From Oscillospiraceae bacterium (lineage in GTDB: Bacteria > Bacillota > Clostridia > Oscillospirales > Ruminococcaceae), in contig JAISLD010000028.1 in the NCBI GenBank assembly GCA_031260665.1, positions 26,435-90,434 on the forward strand: a DNA stretch of 64,000 nt. The letters are read 5' to 3'. This document shows positions 52,913-60,213 of this stretch, piece by piece; within the stretch, counting starts at the first letter, position 1; every line of letters starts with the position of its first letter. Made by a program: the position numbers and the translations under genes. Under the pieces are notes generated by a model. The model was not told where the DNA came from. It saw nothing but the letters and a program-made list of their open reading frames with translations, and searched no databases.

Positions 52913-53713
52913 ATGGAAAATACCGCACTGGTTGGTCGCGGAATGAACGCACGCACACTGAAAATAATCGCCGCTGTGACGATGGTTTGCAGCCACATTG
53001 GGGTCACTCTGAATACGTTTTACGGTGGCGGATTTGCAATAATGGACTATATCGGGAGATTTGCCGCACCGATTTTCTTTATGCTTGCGGCTGATGGCGC
53101 GGTGAAAACGCGGGATTTCAATAAATATTTGCTGAGAATAGTTCTGTTTGCCGTTATATCAGAGATGCCGTTTGACTTTTTGTTTTCGTATTATTTCACG
53201 GGGAAGTTTTCGCTCGTTTACTGGGGCCAACAAAACGTGATGTGGACGCTTGCAATCGGGGTTTTGGCGATAAAATGCTGCGAAAAATCACGTAAAACAA
53301 CGGATATCACACTGAAAATCTTGTTTGCCGCGTGTGTGGCGGGGCTGATTATTCTCGCAAAAATTGCAAAAACCGACTACGATATGGGCGGCGTGGCGTT
53401 TATGGTGGCGTGCTATATTTTCAGAAACAACCGCAAACTTAGGGCGCTCGCCGCGTGGTTTGTTTGGGTGTTTTTCGTTTGTGGGCTTTACTTTTTCTTT
53501 GACCCGCGATACGAATTTGCCGCCGTGGCGGCTTGGATAACAAGAACGGGTGTTTACAAGATTTGTGAGGGGACCGCGCCGCTTTTTGCGCTGCTGCTCT
53601 ACAACGGAGCGCAAGGCAAACGCTTCCCGAAGTACGCGTTTTACACGTTTTATCCCGCGCACATACTGATTATCGCCGCCGTGTTTTATCCGATTGTGCG
53701 AGCTTTTGCGTAG
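52913..53713 (+). CDS. TraX-family membrane protein
   Basis: 266 residues and about eight membrane helices. The pattern LKIIAAVTMVCSHIGVTL, IGRFAAPIFFMLAADGAVKTRDFNKYLLRI, YWGQQNVMWTLAIGVLAI and YPAHILIIAAVFY matches the TraX family (PF05857). F-plasmid TraX acetylates pilin, and chromosomal relatives are probably acyltransferases of unknown substrate. No other conjugation gene is nearby. GGAAATAAAA precedes the ATG. Confidence 0.85.
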   Translation: MENTALVGRGMNARTLKIIAAVTMVCSHIGVTLNTFYGGGFAIMDYIGRFAAPIFFMLAADGAVKTRDFNKYLLRIVLFAVISEMPFDFLFSYYFTGKFSLVYWGQQNVMWTLAIGVLAIKCCEKSRKTTDITLKILFAACVAGLIILAKIAKTDYDMGGVAFMVACYIFRNNRKLRALAAWFVWVFFVCGLYFFFDPRYEFAAVAAWITRTGVYKICEGTAPLFALLLYNGAQGKRFPKYAFYTFYPAHILIIAAVFYPIVRAFA

Positions 53714-53714
53714 G

Positions 53715-54158
53715 TTATTTCAATAATTTCAGGTTTTCTTTGAAGTAATAAACGCTTGCCGCTATTAAAAGCACGATTGAAATTATCGCTAATATTACGA
53801 AAACAACAGCGTTTGTTTTCTCGAAAAACACCAAAAACAGAATTGATAATCCGATAAACAGCAGGAGAACTGACAAATAACGAATGATAATGTCGCGTAT
53901 TATTAAGTTGCGAGGGGAAAACTTTTCGGGGGCTAACCCGTCGTCGATTGTTTTCCAGAATGAATGGAACAGGAAAAAGAAAAACGGCGTGATTAAAACA
54001 GCCGCGGTGCAGGCCAGCACCGAGTATTCATCATAATTCACGACTCCCACAAGAAAGATTATCACCGATGAAATAACGATTTCTATTTGGCAGGCTTTCC
54101 GTGAGGTGGACAGGGTTTTAAGTAGATTCTTCATGCTGATAAACTTTTCGTTTTTCAT
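53715..54158 (-). CDS. four-helix membrane protein, unknown
   Basis: 147 residues with four predicted membrane helices (about 24-40, 47-68, 90-107, 115-136). I recognise no family. Its ATG overlaps the ridA stop by 4 bp, so it is co-transcribed with ridA from the promoter at 54578-54606. It converges with the TraX-like gene, the stops being 1 bp apart. Lower GC than its neighbours. Confidence 0.65.
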   Translation of the reverse strand: MKNEKFISMKNLLKTLSTSRKACQIEIVISSVIIFLVGVVNYDEYSVLACTAAVLITPFFFFLFHSFWKTIDDGLAPEKFSPRNLIIRDIIIRYLSVLLLFIGLSILFLVFFEKTNAVVFVILAIISIVLLIAASVYYFKENLKLLK

Positions 54159-54550
54159 TGTAAAACTCCTTTTGAAATGATTGCCGCGATAACTTCTATC
54201 TCAACCAAAGCGCCTTTCGGCAAGGCGGCGACGGCGACGCACGAACGTGCGGGTTTGCTGATAAAGTGCTTTTCATACACCGCGTTGAATTCAGCAAAGT
54301 CGCTCATATTTTGTAAAAAGCAAGTTGTTTTGATGATATGTTGAAAGTCGCTGCCGCCTGCCGACAGCACCGCGGCTATGTTTTGCACGACCTGCTCGGT
54401 CTGCGCCGCAACGTCGCCGAGGAGCAGCTCGCCTGTGTCGGGCACGAGGGGAATCTGCCCCGACAGGTAGAGAAAGCCGTTCGCGGCAATCGCCTGCGAG
54501 TATGGACCAATCGCGGCGGGGGCGTGGGGGGCTGTGATTGTTGTGAGCAT
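54155..54550 (-). CDS. ridA: RidA/YjgF family reactive-imine deaminase
   Basis: 131 residues from ATG 54550, with GGAGGACC 4 bp upstream. Family motifs are IGPYSQAIAANGFLYLSGQIPLVPDTGEL, the QTEQVVQNIAAVL helix, and PARSCVAVAALPKGALVEIEVIA with the substrate-binding Arg. RidA hydrolyses the enamine/imine intermediates from PLP enzymes such as threonine dehydratase. The frame is open far upstream but that part is promoter. Confidence 0.93.
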   Translation of the reverse strand: MLTTITAPHAPAAIGPYSQAIAANGFLYLSGQIPLVPDTGELLLGDVAAQTEQVVQNIAAVLSAGGSDFQHIIKTTCFLQNMSDFAEFNAVYEKHFISKPARSCVAVAALPKGALVEIEVIAAIISKGVLQ

Positions 54551-54577
54551 AAGGTCCTCCTTGGTGTTGTTGGGGGT

Positions 54578-54606
54578 ATTATACCACACTTTGTCGAAAT
54601 TGTCAA
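54578..54606 (-). promoter_or_regulatory. consensus promoter of ridA
   Basis: Minus strand TTGACA (54606-54601), 17-bp spacer, TATAAT (54583-54578): an exact consensus with TGG before the -10. Transcription would start about 20 nt before ATG 54550. Confidence 0.88.
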
Positions 54607-54654
54607 TAGCGTGTTTTGGCAAAGATTTCCAAGCGTGGTACAAGGGTTTCGCGG

Positions 54655-55005
54655 TTATTCGACAGCATAGTTGAGCGCCAATAAGCATTTTAGCATTGCC
54701 ACATCCAAAGTCATAGAAGAGCGGAGTTTTACCGCACCAATACCGCCGAATATTTTCTCTGCATAGCTCGTTTCAAGCAACAATAACTCATCGCAAATTT
54801 CACGAAGTCGTGCGCTTAAAATGTCATTATGCGTGTATAATTTCGACTCTTCAATACCGTTAATCCCGTAGTGTTGCGACATTTCAGAATGGTCAAAAAT
54901 CTTATCAGTTATTATTATTTTCAACCTCCCCGCTTTCAGTGTTTTGCCCGTCACTTTTCGCGGTTCCCGAATCGCCAACTTGAGTTGCCTGACAAATTTT
55001 TGCAA
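54655..55005 (-). pseudogene. truncated DUF1810-family gene
   Basis: From about 54894 down, the frame reads DHSEMSQHYGINGIEESKLY...ARLREICDELLLLE...EKIFGGIGAVKLRSSMTL, which matches the middle of DUF1810 proteins. The N-terminal third is missing; the frame before it (MQKFVRQLKLAIREP...) is unrelated. After SMTL the sequence departs from the family and stops after 16 residues, where about 40 more are expected. Both ends look lost by deletion or frameshift, so I treat it as a decaying gene rather than a functional one. Confidence 0.6.
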
Positions 55006-55180
55006 AGGAGTTTTCTGCTTTTGTAGAACGAGCCTTCAACAAAACCAAGTGAAACGAGCCATACACAAAAGTAAATTTTTCATTATCTGTCGATGTAGGC
55101 ACAGAAGTCACACGCACTTTCTTTTTTTTGCAGTCAAGCATAGTAGATTGACATTCACTGCAACCACATCGGCAAAACAT
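54905..55180 (-). CDS. small cysteine-rich hypothetical protein
   Basis: A 91-residue frame starting MFCRCGCSECQSTMLDCKKKK, with five Cys in the first 17 residues (CxCxCxxC), which could bind zinc. A beta-like segment KFTFVYGSFHLVLLKARS and a polar tail ending in NNNN follow. The stop lies exactly where DUF1810 homology of the next frame begins. There is no clear ribosome-binding site or promoter. It may be real or may be a by-product of the deletion that truncated the neighbour. Confidence 0.35.
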   Translation of the reverse strand: MFCRCGCSECQSTMLDCKKKKVRVTSVPTSTDNEKFTFVYGSFHLVLLKARSTKAENSFAKICQATQVGDSGTAKSDGQNTESGEVENNNN

Positions 55181-55229
55181 AATCTTAATAGCTTATTCAA
55201 ACTATTTTTGAAAAAGTTTGGAAAAACAC

Positions 55230-55258
55230 TTGACAAGCCGTTTACAACGTGGTAAAAT
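55230..55258 (+). promoter_or_regulatory. promoter of the PIN/AT-hook gene and pnp
   Basis: TTGACA 55230-55235, 17-bp spacer, TAAAAT 55253-55258. It lies 50 bp upstream of ATG 55309. Confidence 0.8.
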
Positions 55259-55308
55259 AGATTATGAAATAAGAAACCGTGAAAACGGGGAACAAAATGG
55301 AGGGCACT

Positions 55309-56704
55309 ATGCGTATATTCTTGATTGATTTTGAGAACGTCCATTCCGAGGGAATCGCGGGAGTGGAACACCTGGGGGAGAACGATGAGATTGTCATCTT
55401 TTACAGTCCCAATGCCGACACGCTGTCGTTTGAACTGATGCAGAAGCTTCACATCAGCAACGCGAAACTGAGCTACTACAAGATACGTAGGGGCGGAAAA
55501 AACGCGCTTGACTTCCAGCTGTCAAGCTACCTTGGATACTTGCTGTCAACGCGGAGCAAAGACGAAATCTTCATCGTCAGCAAAGACGCAGGGTTTGACT
55601 TTCTGCTTGACTTCTGGACAGGTGGCTATATCGACGGAGTGCCGCCGCTGAAGCGCTTCACTTCGCTGAAATCGGTTCTTCAATGGGAGAACGGCAGACC
55701 CGAAAAAGGCACGGCGCTGTCGCAGATTAACGAGGACGCTGAAGAAGCCATCGAGGAAATCGCGAACGCCGATGAAATAGTGAGCGTTATCCTTGAAGAG
55801 AAGCCGAAAGCGGCGAAGCCCGCAAGAGCGGCAAAGCCTGTCAAAGCGGCTGAACCCGTGAAAGCACCCGCGAAAAAACGCGGTAGACCGAGCAAAAAAG
55901 CCGCTGAAATCGTTGAACCCGCATCTGTGGCTGAAGAAGTCGCCGCACCTGCACCCGCGCCTGTTGCCGAGAAGCCAAAAGCAAGACGCGGCAGACCGAG
56001 CAAAAAGGCAGTCGAGGTTGCTGAAGTCGCCGAGAACGCAAAGCCAATTGAAGCGGTTGAAGAAGCGGCAGTGGCGGTTCAAGGACCGCCCTCTGATGAA
56101 GAAGTCGCGTTCATCAACACGCTGATACAGGAATCAAAAGGGCTGCAAAGCATTTACGTGGCTCTGACAAAGAAGTACAAACAGCAACGCGGCGTGGAAC
56201 TCTACAACTACGCGAAGAAAAGAATCGCGGAAGTGAAGCAGGCGCTGAAATCATCTGCCGAGCCCGAAAAGACCGAAGCGGCGGTCGCAGCCGCAAGCGA
56301 ACCTGTTCAGCCGAAGAAACGAGGCAGAAAGCCCAAAGCGGCAGCCGCAGCCGCAAGCGAGCCTGTTCAGCCGAAGAAACGCGGCAGAAAGCCGAAAGCA
56401 GACAAGGCAAAGCCCGCAGACGTTCGCAGAGGCAGACCGAGAAAGTCGCAGCCCGACAGCGAACCGATTGTGCTGACACTTGAGGAGCAAGAAAAACTCG
56501 ATGAGGTGAAGAACCAATTCGAGAGCAGAACTCAGTTCCGCACACTTTGCAACGCGACGTTCGGCAGAACACGCGGCACACAGATTTACAACGCGATTAT
56601 CGAGGACTTTCACCCGTCAGGTCGTGGTAAAGCGGCGGCGGCAGACGCAAGCGAAAACGCGGACGTAGTTGTGATAGACGCGGACGAGGTGTTCAGTGGG
56701 AACT
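55309..56704 (+). CDS. PIN-like nuclease-fold protein with five AT-hooks and a duplicated helical module
   Basis: 465 residues. Residues 1-125 form a PIN-like domain (MRIFLIDFENVH, then NALDFQLSSYLG and VSKDAGFDFLLDFW) with acidic residues Asp7, Asp68, Asp93 and Asp97 placed as in metal-dependent RNases. A long Ala/Lys/Glu-rich region follows with AT-hook cores RGRP at 191 and 227, RGRKP at 338 and 358, and RGRP at 374. Two related helical modules, 263-308 and 391-434, share a pattern ending in G-x-x-(I/L)YN. ATG 55309 is chosen since GGAGGG precedes it. AT-hooks bind A/T-rich minor grooves, so this may be a nucleoid-associated or DNA-tethered nuclease; the function is unknown. Confidence 0.85.
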
Positions 56705-57541
56705 AACCTTTCTGTGAAAGAAAAGTTGTTTTCGTGTTATCAATCGGCGAAGTCGCACATCGATTTCAGTCCTGAGCTTGGCATTGTGCTTGGCTCAGGA
56801 CTCGGTGCGCTTGCCGATGAGATTGACATAAAAGAAACGCTGTCTTACTCGGAGATTGACGGCTTCCCTGTGTCGACGGTCGCGGGGCATAAGGGTCGAT
56901 TTGTCTTTGGATATATGGACGGCGTTCCTGTCGTGATTATGCAGGGACGCGTTCACTATTACGAGGGATACCCGATAACCGACACCGTGCTTCCTGTTCG
57001 ATTGATGAAGCTGTTCGGGATAAAAGCCCTGCTTCTCACCAACGCTTCGGGTTCGCTGAACCGCGAGTTCAAGGCGGGGGACTTTATGTTAATCAAAGAC
57101 CATATAATGAACTTTGTGCCCTCGCCGCTTGTTGGAGCAAACATTGAAGAGTTGGGACCTCGGTTTCCCGATATGAGCGAGGTATATAGTAAGGTATTGT
57201 CCGAGTGTGTGCGTCAAGCGGCGGCAGACGCGGAAATTCACCTACGCGAGGGTGTCTACGTGCAACTGACGGGGCCAAACTATGAAACTCCGTCGGAAGT
57301 GAATATGTGCCGACTTCTCGGCGGCGATGCCGTTGGAATGAGCACTGCGGCCGAAGCGGTCGCGGCACGTCACGCGGGGCTGAAAGTCGTTGGGATTTCC
57401 TGCGTGTCGAACCTTGGGTGCGGGATTTCAGACAAACCGCTGAGTCACGTTGAGGTGATGGAAGCGGCAGATAAAGCCGCGCCGAAGTTCAAGCAACTGA
57501 TTCGCGGTTCGGTGGCAAAGATTCATAGTAAGTTAGCCTAA
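56696..57541 (+). CDS. punA: purine nucleoside phosphorylase (trimeric type)
   Basis: 281 residues from GTG 56696, with GAGGT 5 bp upstream, overlapping the PIN gene's end. It splits inosine and guanosine with phosphate to the base and ribose-1-phosphate. Motifs are LGIVLGSGLGALAD, GHKGRFVFG, QGRVHYYEGYP, LLTNASGSLN, YVQLTGPNYETPSEV, GGDAVGMSTAAEAVAARHAGLKVVGISCVSN (substrate Glu and Asn regions). Translational coupling to the PIN/AT-hook gene is notable. Confidence 0.95.
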   Translation: MGTNLSVKEKLFSCYQSAKSHIDFSPELGIVLGSGLGALADEIDIKETLSYSEIDGFPVSTVAGHKGRFVFGYMDGVPVVIMQGRVHYYEGYPITDTVLPVRLMKLFGIKALLLTNASGSLNREFKAGDFMLIKDHIMNFVPSPLVGANIEELGPRFPDMSEVYSKVLSECVRQAAADAEIHLREGVYVQLTGPNYETPSEVNMCRLLGGDAVGMSTAAEAVAARHAGLKVVGISCVSNLGCGISDKPLSHVEVMEAADKAAPKFKQLIRGSVAKIHSKLA

Positions 57542-57549
57542 GCGTTAAG

Positions 57550-57563
57550 TTAAACAGGCTATA
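57550..57563. repeat. solitary family A end motif, A6
   Basis: TTAAACAGGCTATA, one mismatch from the right end of the other family A copies, with AGCGTTAAG before it. The rest of an element is missing. It starts 9 bp after the pnp stop. Confidence 0.5.
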
Positions 57564-57587
57564 TCAAAATCTCTTGAATTACAAAAT

Positions 57588-57610
57588 CAAGGCGGCTAAC
57601 ACCCGCCTTG
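57588..57610 (+). terminator. weak hairpin after pnp
   Basis: An 8-bp stem CAAGGCGG/CCGCCTTG (57588-57595 with 57603-57610), 7-nt loop, followed by TACTGTTCTT. It may end the PIN-pnp transcript. Confidence 0.55.
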
Positions 57611-57637
57611 TACTGTTCTTGAAAGGCAAGCGAATAA

Positions 57638-58543
57638 ATGCTGGTTCAAATTTTTCTTTCAACATACAACGGTGAGAAGTACCTGCGTGAACAACTCGAC
57701 AGCTTCGTGAAGCAAACGATATTCGGCGATGTCGGCGTGCTGATACGGGACGACGGCTCGAAGGACGGGACGGTCGCGATTCTTCGTGAATACGAAGAGA
57801 AATACGGATTTGAAGTGATAGCGGGGGAGAACCTCGGCGCGATAAAAAGCTATTTCGCGTTGTTTGACAAGCGGGACAAAGAAGCGAAGTACTTCGCGTT
57901 CAGCGACCAAGACGACTGCTGGCTTCCCGATAAACTCGAGCAAGCGGCTTCAGCCCTTGAAGAATACGCGGACGTACCTGCGGCACTCGGTGCTTGCTCG
58001 GCGATTACCGACGAGAACCTGAACAAAATCGGTATGTTTGAACCTGTGACAAAAGGTATCGGGTTCTACAACGCGGTGCTTCAGAACATAATCCCGGGTC
58101 ATTCACAGGTGGTGAACGTCAAGCTGATGGATATTCTCGCCGAGTCGTTCAGCCCCGACATCGCGTTCCTCGACTGGTGGGTTTATCTCATCGCGTCCGC
58201 TGTCGGCAAGGTGGTCTATAAAAGCGAACCGAATGTGCTGCACCGTCAACACGGCGACAACCAGTGGGGATATAAGCCGAAAAAATTTCAGCGGCTTGTC
58301 GGCAGGGTGCGGAAGTTTTTGAAAATGAATATCAATTCAACAACAAAGCAACTTGCCGCGTTTGAACAGCTGAACCTCAAGCTGCCCAACGACTACAAAG
58401 CAGAAATGCAGAGGTTTCTTCTCAGCCAAAAAACTTTCTTTAAGCGGCTGAAGTACGCGTTGACGAGCAAGTGCTTTAGGCAAAGCGGACTTGAAACGCT
58501 TGCGTTTAGGTTTTTTTACGCGGTGGGGAAGTATAGGGCGTAG
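57638..58543 (+). CDS. family 2 glycosyltransferase
   Basis: 301 residues, GT-A fold. The nucleotide-sugar motifs are FLSTYNGEKYLREQLDSF at the start, IRDDGSKDGT and FSDQDDCWLPDKLE (DxD region). The family resembles rhamnosyl- or galactosyltransferases of capsule and wall polysaccharide loci. There is no membrane helix; the basic C-terminus may bind the membrane. AAAGGCAAG precedes ATG 57638. It lies upstream of the phase-variable acyltransferase and probably acts on the same glycan. Confidence 0.9.
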   Translation: MLVQIFLSTYNGEKYLREQLDSFVKQTIFGDVGVLIRDDGSKDGTVAILREYEEKYGFEVIAGENLGAIKSYFALFDKRDKEAKYFAFSDQDDCWLPDKLEQAASALEEYADVPAALGACSAITDENLNKIGMFEPVTKGIGFYNAVLQNIIPGHSQVVNVKLMDILAESFSPDIAFLDWWVYLIASAVGKVVYKSEPNVLHRQHGDNQWGYKPKKFQRLVGRVRKFLKMNINSTTKQLAAFEQLNLKLPNDYKAEMQRFLLSQKTFFKRLKYALTSKCFRQSGLETLAFRFFYAVGKYRA

Positions 58544-58616
58544 TGACACGGGCACTTTGCCACTCAATTAAGAAAAGGAACAATGTGATATAATGTCATA
58601 AAAGCGTGTAAAACGC

Positions 58617-58645
58617 TTGACAGATTCACAAAGGTATGGTATAAT
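58617..58645 (+). promoter_or_regulatory. exact consensus promoter abutting the heptanucleotide tract
   Basis: TTGACA 58617-58622, 17-bp spacer, TATAAT 58640-58645. The -10 ends one base before ATG 58647, so transcripts from it would begin inside the repeat. A second TATAAT at 58589-58594 has a poor -35. Confidence 0.75.
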
Positions 58646-58646
58646 T

Positions 58647-59924
58647 ATGAGGCAACAGGCAACAGGCAACAGGCAACAGGCAACAGGCAACAGGCAACAG
58701 GCAACAGGCAACAGGCAACAGGCAACAGGCAACAGGCAACAGGCAACAGGCTATCTCGTACCTCTTGACGCGTTAAGAGGGATAGCCGCGTTTATTGTTG
58801 TGTTTGCGCATTATCTTAGTTCAGGTCAGCTTCGAGACGGCTCTTTGTTAGATATCGTTAGCGGCGTAGCAAATTGTTCATCAGCGTTGGCTGTACAGTT
58901 GTTCTTTGTGATTTCAGGTTTCGTTTTTTGTAAATTATACCGCGAAAAAATCGGTTCAGGTGATATGCCGTTTCGGCAGTACGCCTTGCTTAGATTTTCG
59001 CGGCTTTTTCCGCTCTATTGGCTGACGTTTTTCATCGTGGTCGCGTCTATGCTGATAGGCGGAGTAGCCTATGTTTTCACTCCTCGCGACTTGGTTCTCA
59101 ACTTCTTTATGGTGAATCAATGGGCTGCGGAATTTATCTTCAACGCAAAAGCGATGTTTGGCGTCAATTTAGGCGTTGCCCCGTTTGAATACATACCTCC
59201 TGCTTGGTCGGTGTCAAACGAACTTATCGCGTATGTGGTGTTTTTCGCTGCGGTCTATTTTTCAAGAGGCAAGAGCAAGGTAATCTTTGTGCTTGCCGCT
59301 ATATTTGAAGTAGTTGCGTTTGCTTATTTGTTGGCGTTTTATCAAAACGCGGGATTCTTTGACTTTCAGGCACACGGCACCACTCGTTGTTTGGCGGGAT
59401 TCTTTTGCGGGGCGGCTACATATTTGCTGTATACACGCGCAAAAGTCAAAGGCGACAAATTTATTGCAAAACTAAAACCAATTTGCCTTGTCATAATAGC
59501 GTTATCGGTTGTCGGCTTCGCTTACGCGTTGTTTTCAACATTGCCCCGCACTATAGAAATGTGGTTTCGCTTTTATACAGCTCTGAATTTTGCAAACGCC
59601 ACGTTTTGCCCCGCGCTTGTTGTTCTTTCGCTTGAGTTGAAGCCGTTTAGCAGGGTTCTTTCAACCAAGATACTACGCCGAATCGGCGAACTTTCGTATG
59701 GAATTTATTTATGGGGCGGTGTGACTTTGATGTTCGTGTTCGGAGCGGACGAGCCAACGCGTCAGAATTTCGCGTTATTTCACTGGTTCAACGGCGCAAA
59801 ACTGCTGCATTTTGTCGTTTACGCGGTTTTTGTTTTAATATTAGCGGAGTTGTCCTATCGCTTTTTGGAACGTCCGGCACAGAAGTTTTTGCGTGGGCGA
59901 GCCAAAAAAAGCACAACCCGCTAA
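58647..59924 (+). CDS. acyltransferase family 3 membrane protein, probably phase-variable
   Basis: 425 residues as written. Residues 2-35 are encoded by the heptanucleotide tract (cycle RQQATGN). Then comes the acyltransferase-3 start, PLDALRGIAAFIVVFAHYLSSG, with the conserved Arg and His, and about ten membrane helices. It O-acetylates or otherwise acylates surface polysaccharide in related systems. With 14 repeats the ATG 58647 frame is open. The start is uncertain, as the promoter at 58617-58645 would not transcribe that ATG; the next in-frame start, GTG 58800, would remove the LDALRG motif. Use of an upstream transcript from the glycosyltransferase gene is likely. Confidence 0.85.
   Translation: MRQQATGNRQQATGNRQQATGNRQQATGNRQQATGYLVPLDALRGIAAFIVVFAHYLSSGQLRDGSLLDIVSGVANCSSALAVQLFFVISGFVFCKLYREKIGSGDMPFRQYALLRFSRLFPLYWLTFFIVVASMLIGGVAYVFTPRDLVLNFFMVNQWAAEFIFNAKAMFGVNLGVAPFEYIPPAWSVSNELIAYVVFFAAVYFSRGKSKVIFVLAAIFEVVAFAYLLAFYQNAGFFDFQAHGTTRCLAGFFCGAATYLLYTRAKVKGDKFIAKLKPICLVIIALSVVGFAYALFSTLPRTIEMWFRFYTALNFANATFCPALVVLSLELKPFSRVLSTKILRRIGELSYGIYLWGGVTLMFVFGADEPTRQNFALFHWFNGAKLLHFVVYAVFVLILAELSYRFLERPAQKFLRGRAKKSTTR
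58650..58750 (+). repeat. heptanucleotide tandem repeat, (AGGCAAC) x14 plus AGG
   Basis: Fourteen perfect copies of AGGCAAC (98 bp) followed by AGG, without any mismatch. Since 7 is not a multiple of 3, each gain or loss of one unit shifts the reading frame of the acyltransferase. The tract has no stop in any of the three frames. Right after it the two wrong frames meet TGA (58766) and TAA (58774). Confidence 0.97.
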
Positions 59925-59968
59925 CTCCTCCCCTGCGTTTTCCTTATTACCCCAACGCCGCCTTAGTA

Positions 59969-59997
59969 TTGACAATCCCCTACGAATGCAGTATAAT
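59969..59997 (+). promoter_or_regulatory. consensus promoter of a decayed secreted-protein gene
   Basis: TTGACA 59969-59974, 17-bp spacer, TATAAT 59992-59997. It is 30 bp upstream of ATG 60027 and could also drive the sugar transporter gene. Confidence 0.8.
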
Positions 59998-60026
59998 ATA
60001 TAGGTGTAACACATAGAGGTACCCAA

Positions 60027-60169
60027 ATGAAAACCAAAACATACTTATCACGCCTGCTTGCGCTTGTCGTCGCGTTCGGCATAGTCGTGCCTGCGGTTGC
60101 GGCCGACAGCTGATTGCCCATACGCCGTTTAACTATGATGGGACTAAACTGTATTATCCGAGTAGTTAA
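60027..60169 (+). pseudogene. remnant of a secreted protein: signal peptide, then stop
   Basis: ATG 60027 with AGAGGT upstream encodes MKTKTYLSRLLALVVAFGIV, then VPAVAADS and a TGA (60111), a perfect Sec signal peptide with its AxA cleavage site. In the +2 frame after the stop, LIAHTPFNYDGTKLYYPSS runs to a TAA at 60167-60169. This looks like the two ends of a secreted protein joined by a large internal deletion with a frame shift. Confidence 0.6.
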
Positions 60170-60213
60170 TAAATTAAGTGATGTGATTGACTTTGAAAGA
60201 GGAGGTAACCGCT

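Noticed and set aside
52913..53713. TraX-like gene as evidence for a conjugative element
   Set aside because: No relaxase, coupling protein, secretion or integrase gene is near, and chromosomal TraX homologues are widespread.
58650..58750. Tandem repeats considered as a CRISPR array
   Set aside because: Units are 7 bp and directly adjacent with no spacers, and no cas genes are present.
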